Source: Streptomyces sp. SAT1
GTDB lineage: Bacteria > Actinomycetota > Actinomycetes > Streptomycetales > Streptomycetaceae
NCBI RefSeq assembly: GCF_001654495.1
Contig: NZ_CP015849.1
Span: 7,408,531-7,472,530, forward strand
DNA length: 64,000 bases
Reading direction: 5' to 3'
Both the position numbers and the translations under genes were made by a program. Numbering within the stretch: position 1 is the stretch's first letter; the number at the start of each line of letters is the position of its first letter. The notes under the pieces were generated by a model, which worked only from the letters and a program-made list of their open reading frames with translations, was not told where the DNA came from and did not search any database. Shown here one piece after another: positions 56,476-64,000 of the stretch.

Positions 56476-58073
56476 CGATCCCCCGGCAGCCCGACGAGAA
56501 GCCCGCACTGATCCTCCTCGTCGACGACAACCCGACCAACCGCTACGTGCTGGGCACCACCCTGCGCCGCGCGGGCCACCAGGTGGTGGAGGCCGCCGAC
56601 GGCCAGGAGGGACTGGCCCGCGCCGCCGACCCCGAAGCGCCCCCCGAAGTCGTCCTGGTCGACGTACGGCTGCCCGACATGACGGGGTTCGAGGTGTGCG
56701 AGCGGATCAAGGTGGACCCGCGCACGGCATCGCTGCCGGTCATCCATGTCTCCGCGTCGGCGATCAGCGCCTCCGACCGCACACAGGGCCTCAACCGGGG
56801 CGCCGACGCCTACCTCACCGAACCGATAGCGCCCGGCGAACTCCTCGCCACCGTCACGGCGACACTGCGCTACACCCGCGCCAGGCGCCGCGCCGAGACC
56901 CTGGCGCAGCGGCTCGGCCTGCTCAACCGCACCACGCTCGGACTGTACTCGGCGATGTCGGCCGCCGCCCTGGCCCGCACGGCGGCCGAGGGTACCGCCG
57001 CCGTGCTCGGCTGCGCCGCCGAAGTCGTCCTCAGCGACCCGGAGGGCCGTACGGTCCATTACGCGGCCCTCGCACCCGGGCTGCCCGCCGACAGCGGCAC
57101 GGTACCCGCGGTACCGGCGGAGATCTTCGAACGGCACGCGCTCGGAGCCGCCGTGGGAGCGGCGGTGGAGACGGTGGCGGACTCCTGGACCGCCCCGCAC
57201 ACCGGCGGACAGCCGCACGGCACCCGAGCGGTCGCGCTGGCACGCACCAAGCCCGGCCGCCCCCCGGCCGCCGTCGTCGTCCCCACCGACGCGGTGCCGA
57301 CCCCCGCCGACACCGACCTGCTGACCCAGCTGGCCCACGCCACCGCACTGGCCCTGGAGGCGCTGCGCTCCTACGACGAGGAGCACGCGCTCGCCCTCAA
57401 ACTCCAGCGCAGCTTCCTGCCCGAGGCCCTGCCCTCTCCCGAGGGCGTCGACCTGGCGGTGCGCTACGACCCGGCGAGCAGGCACACCGAGATCGGCGGC
57501 GACTTCTACGAAGCGGTCCAAACCCCCGACGGGCTGGTGCTGGCCGTCGGTGACGTGGCCGGGCACTCCCTGGAGGCCGCCATGGTGATGGGCCAGGTGC
57601 GGCACGCGCTGCGCGCCTATGCCCTGGACGGACACGCGCCCGACCAGATCCAGGTACGGCTGGAGAAGGTGCTCGCCATCAACGACCCGGTCCGCGCGGC
57701 CACCCTGTGCATCATCCAGATCGACCGGACGGCGGGTGTGCTGCGCGTCGCCAATGCCGGCCACATCCCGCCGGTCTTCCGCGACAGCGACGGCCGCACC
57801 TGGCTCCACCACGAACACGGCCCGCTCCTCGGCATGGACCTGCCCCACCCCCCGCCGGCCGAGGTGCCGCTCACCCCCGGCACCGAGTTCGTTCTCGTGA
57901 CCGACGGCCTGATCGAGCGCCGGGGTGTCGACCTGGACAAGGCGCTGGTGTCGCTGCGCGAGGCGGTGGCCCGCGGCCCCGCGAGCCCGGAAGCGATGTG
58001 CGAGGCACTGATGACGGCCTTCCCACCGGACGGCAAGGACGACGTGGCCATCCTGGCGGCCCGGCTGAGGTAG
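56472..58073 (+). CDS. Receiver-GAF-SpoIIE phosphatase output protein
   Basis: 533 residues from ATG 56472, overlapping the kinase gene by four bases. Order: receiver domain (about 10-130) with LLVDDNPTNRYV and VLVDVRLPDMTGFE; a GAF-like region (about 160-300); and a SpoIIE phosphatase (about 315-533) with IGGDFYEAV, VGDVAGHSLEAAM and FVLVTDGLIERRG. It would be phosphorylated by the kinase just upstream and dephosphorylate STAS proteins, so it is the likely output of the operon. The receiver has YLTEPI where a Lys-Pro is expected, so the conserved Lys is replaced and switching may be altered. Confidence 0.88.
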   Translation: MTIPRQPDEKPALILLVDDNPTNRYVLGTTLRRAGHQVVEAADGQEGLARAADPEAPPEVVLVDVRLPDMTGFEVCERIKVDPRTASLPVIHVSASAISASDRTQGLNRGADAYLTEPIAPGELLATVTATLRYTRARRRAETLAQRLGLLNRTTLGLYSAMSAAALARTAAEGTAAVLGCAAEVVLSDPEGRTVHYAALAPGLPADSGTVPAVPAEIFERHALGAAVGAAVETVADSWTAPHTGGQPHGTRAVALARTKPGRPPAAVVVPTDAVPTPADTDLLTQLAHATALALEALRSYDEEHALALKLQRSFLPEALPSPEGVDLAVRYDPASRHTEIGGDFYEAVQTPDGLVLAVGDVAGHSLEAAMVMGQVRHALRAYALDGHAPDQIQVRLEKVLAINDPVRAATLCIIQIDRTAGVLRVANAGHIPPVFRDSDGRTWLHHEHGPLLGMDLPHPPPAEVPLTPGTEFVLVTDGLIERRGVDLDKALVSLREAVARGPASPEAMCEALMTAFPPDGKDDVAILAARLR

Positions 58074-58293
58074 AAGATGGCGCCGGTGGACTCTGCGGCC
58101 CGGCAGGCAGAGTACGGCGTCGCGACCAACACCATCCGATCCTGCCCGCTGCGGAGGAGCGTCCCCGAGCGTTCGCCCGCCCGCCGCGGCACTGCGGTGC
58201 CGGAGCGAGCGGTCATGACCTACGCGGCTGCCCGCGGCCGTCTCACCGCTCGGAGACTCGGCCTCCGGCGACGGCGGCCGACACCCCGCCCCG

Positions 58294-58860
58294 CTACCGC
58301 CCCGCTCGGGCGCGGACGGCCCGGACGGACCAGTCGAACGCCGGTACCAGGCTCTGCGGAGCCGGCCAGCCGGTGATCACCGCGAGCAGCTCGAAGTAGC
58401 GGTCCCGGCGCGGGTCGCTCGCGCTCTCCAGCCGGGCCAGCAGCAGGCGGCGCAGTTCGGCGTCGTCGGGGCGGCCGAGGATGCGGGCACAGTGACCGGC
58501 GAGTGCCGCGACGATCGGGGCGACCCGTCGGGAGGCCGGGTCGATCCCGCTGCCAGGGCGGGGCCGACCTGGTCGCAGACCAATACGGCGAAGTCCCGGC
58601 GCGGGACCGTCGTGTCGCCACGTCCCCGCGAACGCGGAACCGGTGCCGAGACCGCCGAAGACGGAGTCGAGGAAGCCCTCGATCAGGCGTCGGCGTTCGT
58701 CCTCGGAGAGCTGGGATCGGTCTCCTCAGCGGTGAGCCCGCGCTCGGCCACCGCCGTCAGCACCGCATGCCGCAGCCGCAGGAGACACAAAGCGGGTCTT
58801 GACCGTCAGACCGGTCCGCCGGGCCGGTTCACCGATCGAGTGGATCCTGTCGCCGTCCAT
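58294..58860 (-). pseudogene. Decayed MerR-family regulator gene
   Basis: ATG 58860 opens a typical MerR start (DRIHSIGEPARRTGLTVKT) that loses its frame within the HTH. Further downstream, in other frames, come HAVLTAVAERGLTAEETD, LSEDERRRLIEGFLDSVFGG and a C-terminal ligand-domain part (ELRRLLLARLESASDPRRDR, ITGWPAPQSLVPAFDW) ending at TAG 58294. Several indels and a deletion are needed to join them. It is a clear relic on the minus strand; the target genes are unknown. Confidence 0.65.
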
Positions 58861-58930
58861 GCCCCACTCTGCCGCCTCCCCTTACGGGAGACACAAGCCC
58901 GTCCGCCCGCACGACGGCCGACCACTCCAC

Positions 58931-58957
58931 GGGCCCCGGCATGTGCTGCCGGGGCCC
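58931..58957 (-). terminator. 11-bp perfect hairpin
   Basis: GGGCCCCGGCA (58931-58941) pairs with TGCCGGGGCCC (58947-58957) around a 5-nt loop. It is 84 bp beyond the end of the surface-protein gene on the minus strand and probably terminates it. Confidence 0.65.
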
Positions 58958-59040
58958 GCTCGCGCTCGGACAGGTTGGCGGCTGTCGGACGGTGCATCCG
59001 AGGCACCCCACGAGCACGTCAGGGGCGCGGTGTATGTCGG

Positions 59041-59973
59041 TCAGCGGGAGCGTCGCAGCCGACGGGCGACGAGGGCGCCGCCTGCCAGAGCGGCTGCCGC
59101 CACGACGGCCAGGAGCGTCGTAGTGCTGGTGCCGGACGCGCTGCCGGTGGTACCGGTTGCCGTGGCTTCGGTGAACTTGCCGGGCGCGGTGGTGTCGGCG
59201 GACCTGCTCCGTGCGGCGGCGTCTGGTGCGGCGTTGCCGAACCCGCCGGCCATGCCCTTCTTGTCGTAGGACGAGCCGGGCAGCCTCGTGCCGTAGGCGC
59301 TGTGCACATGGCGGTAGTAGGCGGCCAGCGACGTCCCGGAGGGACCGACCACCGCACGGGCCTCGGTGTTGAGCGGCAGGATCTCTTCACCGCGCACGGT
59401 GTACCAGGCGTTGATCTGCGGCTCACGGAAGACCGTGCCCTTGCCCTGCGCCTTGGCGGTGAAGTCGGTCTCGTCCGTGCCGCTCGCGATGGTGACGATC
59501 TGCCAGCCCTTGGCCGTCAGGGCCGTCTGCACGGTGGCCGTCTGGCCGGTGGGGGAGACGAAGTCGGTGGCGACGAAGGACGGTCTGGCGACCGGTGCGC
59601 CGGCCTCCCCGGCCACGAAGGCGGGGTTGAGCGAGCTGACGGTGACACTGCGGCCCACCGCGCGAGGGACGCTCTGCCCCGTCCGGACGGCGTGCGCTGC
59701 GCCCCGCACCGGTGCATGGGCGAAGTAGTTGTCCAGGAGGGTGAGGGTGCTGTCGGTGGTGGCGGCGGTCCGGGCCGCGGAGAGCTGCGCGGCGGTGTAG
59801 GTCTGCGGAGCGCGGACATCGGGGGACCCGGCGGAAGCAGGGGTGACGGCGAGACCGAGTGCGAGGACAGTCAGTGCGCCGGCACTCACGGCGCGCATCG
59901 TGGAGGAGCGGCGCGTCACGGCGGCTTCGGTGGTCTGGGCGGTCTGTGCGGTCTGTGGGGTCTGGGCGGCCAT
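59041..59973 (-). CDS. Secreted, C-terminally anchored protein of unknown function
   Basis: 310 residues from ATG 59973. A signal peptide (SAGALTVLALGLAVTPASA) is followed by an external domain with no recognised family (FVSPTGQTATVQTALTAKG, VFREPQINAWYTVRGEE). Next is a Thr/Gly/Ser linker, and a hydrophobic tail with basic end (LLAVVAAAALAGGALVARRLRRSR, separated by residues from the linker). No LPXTG-type motif, so it is a membrane anchor. Its start is 5 bp past the stop of the cysteine protease gene, so it is the second gene of that operon and may be its substrate, inhibitor or partner (inference). Confidence 0.75.
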   Translation of the reverse strand: MAAQTPQTAQTAQTTEAAVTRRSSTMRAVSAGALTVLALGLAVTPASAGSPDVRAPQTYTAAQLSAARTAATTDSTLTLLDNYFAHAPVRGAAHAVRTGQSVPRAVGRSVTVSSLNPAFVAGEAGAPVARPSFVATDFVSPTGQTATVQTALTAKGWQIVTIASGTDETDFTAKAQGKGTVFREPQINAWYTVRGEEILPLNTEARAVVGPSGTSLAAYYRHVHSAYGTRLPGSSYDKKGMAGGFGNAAPDAAARSRSADTTAPGKFTEATATGTTGSASGTSTTTLLAVVAAAALAGGALVARRLRRSR

Positions 59974-59977
59974 CAGG

Positions 59978-60604
59978 TCACGCTCCGATTCCGTAGAGCG
60001 TGTGGGTCCAGGTGAAGTCGCCGTTGTCCCGGTAGTAGCTGTAGGAGGACCAGTTGTAGCGGTAGTCGTCGGGCCACGGGTCGCCCCAGTAGACGAAGTT
60101 GGTGGAGGTGTCGTAGCCGTAGAGCACCTCCATGTGCCCACCGCCGGAGGACCAGGCGATGCGGGTCTGCACGGGGCGGTTGTAGTCGATCTCGCTCTGG
60201 AGCTTGGAGTAGCTGATGGTCCCGTTGATGTAGGTGCCCGGAGCCATACCGAGCCATCTGTAGGCGGCCTGGTCGTTGCCGAGGGTCGCCTGGTCGTTGG
60301 GGCAGGTGCTGTTCTGGCTTCTCCCGAAGGCGGCGTTGCAGAAGCTGTTCTGCGACACGGAGTGTCCCTGGTACGCGGCTATGGACGCGCCGGTGGCCGC
60401 CCAGCACCAGTTGTCCTTGCTCTGCACCTGCTCGGTGAAGTCCAGCACGTTCCTCGAACTGACCGCGGTGTTGGGGGAGTCGGCGGCGGAGGCGCCGGTG
60501 ACCGATACGGCGGTCGCCGACAGCACGGCGGCCAACAGGAGGGACGATGCGGTCAGGCCGCGCCGCCACCGGGACAGGCCCGAGCACTGTGAGTGGGATG
60601 ACAT
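59978..60604 (-). CDS. Secreted papain-like cysteine protease (C39/C70-like)
   Basis: 208 residues from ATG 60604. Signal peptide with SLLLAAVLSATAVSVTGASA. The mature domain has the catalytic Cys in DNWCWAATGASIAAY, the catalytic His in GGHMEVLYGYD and Asp/Trp in YWGDPWPDD. This is the arrangement of papain-like cysteine peptidases such as AvrRpt2-type C70 and related secreted enzymes. A GRSQNSTCPND loop may carry a disulfide. It is the first gene of a two-gene operon with the anchored surface protein. AGGGAG is 12 bases before the ATG. Confidence 0.83.
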   Translation of the reverse strand: MSSHSQCSGLSRWRRGLTASSLLLAAVLSATAVSVTGASAADSPNTAVSSRNVLDFTEQVQSKDNWCWAATGASIAAYQGHSVSQNSFCNAAFGRSQNSTCPNDQATLGNDQAAYRWLGMAPGTYINGTISYSKLQSEIDYNRPVQTRIAWSSGGGHMEVLYGYDTSTNFVYWGDPWPDDYRYNWSSYSYYRDNGDFTWTHTLYGIGA

Positions 60605-60887
60605 GAGACCGGTTCTCCCTGAGAGGGACGGAGGGTGGGGGAGTGCCCGGACGTTCCTGCCGGGGAGCAAGCGTCCGGACGCCTGCCGAAGAGCATCCGG
60701 TCATGACGGTCCACGGTCAACGTCCGAGTTCCGTCGAGGCGACGGCGATGTGAACACAGGCGCCTGCGTTTGTGAACACCGTGGCCTACACTGCGTCCTC
60801 CCTGGCCTGCCGCCCCGACACCGGCTCGAAGACGGCAGTGAAAATCCACACCGCGCACCGGCCGGGGACGAAGGCAGGAGGAAGCAG

Positions 60888-61829
60888 GTGGCCCGCTCCG
60901 ACGGCAGAACCGCGGCCGACCGTGCTGCAAGCGAAGTCCACTTGCAGGAAGCGCTGCGCACAGGACCGTTCTCCCTCGCTCTGCACACCGCGCTGGCCGC
61001 CCGCGGGCTGGCTCTGCACCGGGTCCGGCAGAGGCTGTCCGAACGAGGGATCACCGTGAGCGTCACCACGCTCAGCTACTGGCAGCGAGGCATCCGCCAC
61101 CCGGGCCGCCGCGAGTCGCTGCGCGCGATCACCGCCCTGGAAGACCTCCTCAACCTGCCCGGACAGGCGCTGAGCCAACTCCTGGAACCACGAGACACCC
61201 TGGCCCACCCGGCCGGCCGCCGATACAGCACGCTGGTCGGCTCGGGCATGGGCGACGTACTGGCCGAGCTGGAAGCCCCGCAGGACGGCGGACTGCACAC
61301 CGTGATGCAGTCCGAGACGGTGACCATCGACGCTCGACGGCGCCTGGCCTCCCGCGAGTCGCAGCAGGTGCTGCGCGCCCACCGCGACGGCGTGGACCGC
61401 TACCTGGCCGTCCACATCGGTGAACACGGCTGCGCGACCGAACGAGTGCGGATCACCGGCTTCGTGAACTGCCGACCGGGCCGGGTGCGCAGAAACCAGC
61501 AAGCCGGCCTCGTGGTGGCCGAACTGCTCCTCGACACCCGGTTGAGGGTGGGTGACACCACCATGGTGCGGTATCACTTCCAGGACGGCACAGGCGAACC
61601 GTCCCAGGAGTACTCACGCGCCTTCCTCTTCGCCGGCAGCCCCTACGCCCTGCAGATCGGCTTCGACCGCACCGCTCTTCCGTTACGGTGCCACAGCTTC
61701 ACCCAGACCTCCGTCTCCGTACCGCCCGCTCTCACAGCGGAACTGACGCTCAACACCCATGACACCGTGCACCTCTTCGAGCAGGAGGCGGCTCGCGGGC
61801 TCCTGGGCATCCGCTGGGACTGGGAGTGA
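60888..61829 (+). CDS. Helix-turn-helix protein of an actinobacterial family
   Basis: 313 residues from GTG 60888, preceded by GGAGGAAG. An N-terminal Cro/C1-like HTH (about 30-85) reads LALHTALAARGLALHRVRQR with the recognition portion VTTLSYWQRGIRHPGRRESL, and a C-terminal beta-rich domain follows (HDTVHLFEQEAARGLLGIRW at the end). Such proteins are common in Streptomyces, and several are annotated as XRE regulators. The ligand and targets are unknown. It is divergent from the cysteine protease operon with a 283-bp spacer. Confidence 0.8.
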   Translation: MARSDGRTAADRAASEVHLQEALRTGPFSLALHTALAARGLALHRVRQRLSERGITVSVTTLSYWQRGIRHPGRRESLRAITALEDLLNLPGQALSQLLEPRDTLAHPAGRRYSTLVGSGMGDVLAELEAPQDGGLHTVMQSETVTIDARRRLASRESQQVLRAHRDGVDRYLAVHIGEHGCATERVRITGFVNCRPGRVRRNQQAGLVVAELLLDTRLRVGDTTMVRYHFQDGTGEPSQEYSRAFLFAGSPYALQIGFDRTALPLRCHSFTQTSVSVPPALTAELTLNTHDTVHLFEQEAARGLLGIRWDWE

Positions 61830-62022
61830 GGGACACCGCCGACCCGCAGACCGCGATCCGCACACCCACATGAGGCGGACATACTCGTTTCCTACCGGTC
61901 ACGCGTCCTTGCAACTCGTTCACAACCGCCGTCTCCGCCCCCGGAAAACACATGTGACGCCTGGTAACGTGCGCGCCGTTCCCCCTGCACAGAACCACAC
62001 AGCAGACACTTGGACGCGTTCT

Positions 62023-63402
62023 ATGACTGGTACGCCAGATGAAACCCCCACCCATTCCTTCACCCCGTCCGGAAACCACCGGCACCGCAAGGCGAGAGTG
62101 AGCCGGATAGGCACGCGCCGCTCCCTCGTCCTCGCGCTGGCCGTCCCCGTGGCCTCCGCCACGCTGGCCGGCACCTCGGCCTTCGCCGCAGACGGCAACA
62201 CCGTCACCGCAGCCAGCCCGGCCCACGACGTCGACGCCGCCCGGACCGGCGGCACCCCCACCGCCGACGACGCCCAGCTCGTGAAGAACCTCAACGAGCG
62301 CGTCGCCGACACACGCCTCGGCTCCGACGTCAGCGGAGTCGTCCTGGACGGCGACTCCGACACCACCCTGTGGGACCACAACGGTTCCACCGCGCTCATG
62401 CCGGCGTCCAACGCCAAGCTCGCCACGGCGACCACCGCCCTGACCCTGCTCGGCCCTGACCACAGATTCACCACCAGGGTCGTCTACGGCGACGGCACCC
62501 TCACCCTCATCGGCGGCGGCGACCGCACCCTCACCAGCGCGGACCTGGCCGACATGACGAAGGCCGCGGTCGCCGGTCTGAAGGCGGCCGGCCGGACCGA
62601 CGTCAAGGTCCGCGTCGACGACAGCCTGTTCGCCGAGCCGAGCCTGGCCGACGGCTGGAACGAGGGCTACTACCCGACCGAGGTCGCGCCGGTCCGTTCG
62701 CTCGTCGTCGACGGTGCCGCCGTACAGGACACCTCCCTCGACGCCGGCAAGGTGTTCGCCAAGCAGCTCGCCGCGGCGGGCATCACCGTCGACGGCCAGG
62801 TCGGCCGCGCACAGGCGGGCCGGTCCGCCGTACCGGTGGCGCAGCACACCTCCGGACCGCTGTCGGGCATCGTCAAGAAGATGCTCAAGACCAGCGACAA
62901 CAACATCGCCGAGACCCTGCTGCGGATGACCGCCGTGACCCTGGGGAAGCCGGCCACCTTCGAGGGCGGCGTGGACCTGGTCCGCCAGGTGCTGGCCTCG
63001 TACGGGGTCTCTCTGGACAACTTCGTGATGCACGACGGCAGCGGCCTGTCCCGCGCCGACCGCATCCCCGCCGCGACCCTCGCCCAGCTCCTCGAAGCGA
63101 TCACGCGGGCCCCGGCTCTCGGCTCGATCGTGGACGGTCTGCCTGTCGCCGGCGAGGCCGGCTCCAGCCTCGGCCCGGAGTGGGGGCGCTTCGACGACGC
63201 GCACTCCAAGTGCGCCGTGGGCAAGGTGCACGCCAAGACCGGCACGCTCACGGGTGCGGTCGCGCTCAGTGGCGTGACGAAGACCGCGGACGGCGAGTGG
63301 CGGGTCTTCTCGTTCATCGAGAACAACTCCACGGCCGACCCGGCGGGCATCAAGGACGCCATGGACGGCCTCGCCGCAACGGTGAACGGCTGCTGGGCCT
63401 GA
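62023..63402 (+). CDS. dacB: D-alanyl-D-alanine carboxypeptidase/endopeptidase (DacB, peptidase S13)
   Basis: 459 residues from ATG 62023. Hydrophobic export segment near 30-60 (SLVLALAVPVASATLAGTS). Penicillin-binding protein class C marks: SxxK in PASNAKLATATT, SxN in TSDNNIAE, and KTG in HAKTGTLTG. The overall match is to DacB-type low-molecular-mass PBPs that trim peptidoglycan stems. The expected site of action is the outer face of the membrane. The region before the gene (61830-62022) contains no gene. A GC-rich imperfect hairpin near 63429-63468 follows and probably ends the transcript. The ribosome site is weak. Confidence 0.9.
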   Translation: MTGTPDETPTHSFTPSGNHRHRKARVSRIGTRRSLVLALAVPVASATLAGTSAFAADGNTVTAASPAHDVDAARTGGTPTADDAQLVKNLNERVADTRLGSDVSGVVLDGDSDTTLWDHNGSTALMPASNAKLATATTALTLLGPDHRFTTRVVYGDGTLTLIGGGDRTLTSADLADMTKAAVAGLKAAGRTDVKVRVDDSLFAEPSLADGWNEGYYPTEVAPVRSLVVDGAAVQDTSLDAGKVFAKQLAAAGITVDGQVGRAQAGRSAVPVAQHTSGPLSGIVKKMLKTSDNNIAETLLRMTAVTLGKPATFEGGVDLVRQVLASYGVSLDNFVMHDGSGLSRADRIPAATLAQLLEAITRAPALGSIVDGLPVAGEAGSSLGPEWGRFDDAHSKCAVGKVHAKTGTLTGAVALSGVTKTADGEWRVFSFIENNSTADPAGIKDAMDGLAATVNGCWA

Positions 63403-63756
63403 CCGTTCCGCCACATCGTTCCAGAGAAGGCGCTGGAGGGGATGGACTGGTTCCGTCCCCCCGGCGCCTCCTCGCGCCCACCGCCTCCTCCGGCCTTTCG
63501 ACGGCCTCCGACACGCCCGACTATGAGGAGTTTCGGTGAAGGGTGATCAGTTGCGAGCCCTCCTGGTCACTACCGGAACGAGGCAGCACTCGGTCACGGC
63601 ACGGCGACCGGGCGCTCCACGACCCTGATCCCGTCCCGCGGAAAGTCCTGCCGAGTCGGCCACACCGCATGGGACAGTGCTGGATCGGAGACCGGTTCGC
63701 TGCGGGCCGTGGAGAGGCTCGGGAAGTCTGGGAGTCAAGTGGTATCCGGAACTGTC
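63403..63756. other. Spacer with a terminator-like hairpin, 354 bp
   Basis: The arms 63429-63442 and 63456-63468 form a GC-rich imperfect hairpin after dacB. The rest shows no gene; open frames here are short and lack ribosome sites. A GTG/ATG near 63538 with GAGGAG upstream opens a frame that soon looks non-coding. Confidence 0.5.
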
Positions 63757-64000
63757 ATGACCGTGACGACCGGTCCGGTCCCCCAGTCCGGTCTTCCGGT
63801 GCGTGATCTGGTGCGCTCGGTCGTGGCGGATCTCGCGTCCGACGAGCTGCCGCTCGTGAAGGGACTCTGCCGCTTCGACGACGCCACGGTGGTGCGGCGG
63901 CTCAGCCGCACGGGCGAGCGCCACAAGCCGCTGGGATTCGGGTTGGGAGAGGTCGCCGCGCTGGAGACGCCCGTTGTCTGGCTCGTGCTCGACGGGGTGG
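63757..64000 (+). CDS. N-terminal part of an unidentified protein (cut by the window end)
   Basis: ATG 63757 opens a frame that runs to the window edge (81 residues). It begins MTVTTGPVPQSGLPVRD and continues with SVVADLASDELPLVKGL, RFDDATVVRRLSRTGERH and GFGLGEVAALETPVVWLVL. It looks like a folded cytoplasmic alpha/beta start, possibly an effector-associated or signalling domain. I do not recognise the family. No clear ribosome site lies before the ATG. Confidence 0.55.
   Translation, partial: MTVTTGPVPQSGLPVRDLVRSVVADLASDELPLVKGLCRFDDATVVRRLSRTGERHKPLGFGLGEVAALETPVVWLVLDGV

Overview
The window reads as chromosomal DNA of a Streptomyces or a close actinomycete. It is very GC-rich, GTG starts are common, neighbouring genes often share ATGA, GTGA or TGATG overlaps, and the gene content is typical of that genus: a 2-methylisoborneol cluster with a family 2B encapsulin, Rsb-type sigma-factor control, PASTA-less Ser/Thr kinases, Tat and class-E-sortase-like signals. 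About 58 protein genes, intact or broken, can be supported. I see no rRNA, tRNA, CRISPR array or insertion sequence.

Layout. 1-8.4 kb: a PLP decarboxylase gene, two SDR oxidoreductases with XRE and TetR regulators, an AtzG/AtzE-like amidase pair and a metallo-beta-lactamase-fold hydrolase. 8.4-15 kb: surface and secreted proteins (SdrD-like anchored protein, a membrane-anchored protein, a beta-helix lipoprotein) and a Dyp peroxidase. 15-23.4 kb: a signalling block with an ANTAR/GAF/PAS/SpoIIE phosphatase, a very large poly-HAMP hybrid histidine kinase, and a divergent STAS/anti-sigma pair. 23.4-28.1 kb: a TetR/SDR pair, an amidohydrolase-epimerase operon and two decayed genes. 28.1-31.2 kb: an accessory patch holding a protein with two histone folds (H2A-like then H2B-like), an unknown 131-residue protein, an ADP-ribosyltransferase toxin-like protein, and a frameshifted pentapeptide-type gene. 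31.2-36.5 kb: a lipoprotein and two paralogous Ser/Thr kinases with extracytoplasmic ligand-binding domains. 37.5-41.1 kb: encapsulin, 2-methylisoborneol synthase and GPP methyltransferase. 41.3-51.6 kb: membrane and lipid genes, a SigB/SigF-type sigma factor with an anti-sigma-like ATPase, a frameshifted pyruvate oxidase-like gene and a GltS-like FMN protein. 51.9-58.1 kb: six tightly coupled genes of an RsbR-RsbS-RsbT stressosome module with kinase and phosphatase outputs. 58.3-64 kb: a decayed MerR gene, a secreted cysteine protease with a surface protein, an HTH protein, a DacB-type D,D-carboxypeptidase and a gene cut by the window end.

How they fit together. Three partner-switching modules (22.4-23.4, 46.2-47.7 and 52-58 kb) plus two large multi-sensor signalling proteins suggest a region devoted to general stress and developmental sigma-factor control. 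The 37.5-41.1 kb operon makes the odorant 2-methylisoborneol with its cyclase probably packaged in a protein shell. The most unusual unit is the three-gene minus-strand patch at 28.1-30.4 kb: a toxin-like ADP-ribosyltransferase with a contractile-injection-type N-terminal segment, beside a eukaryote-like histone doublet. That assignment rests on reading the sequence by eye, without any database search.
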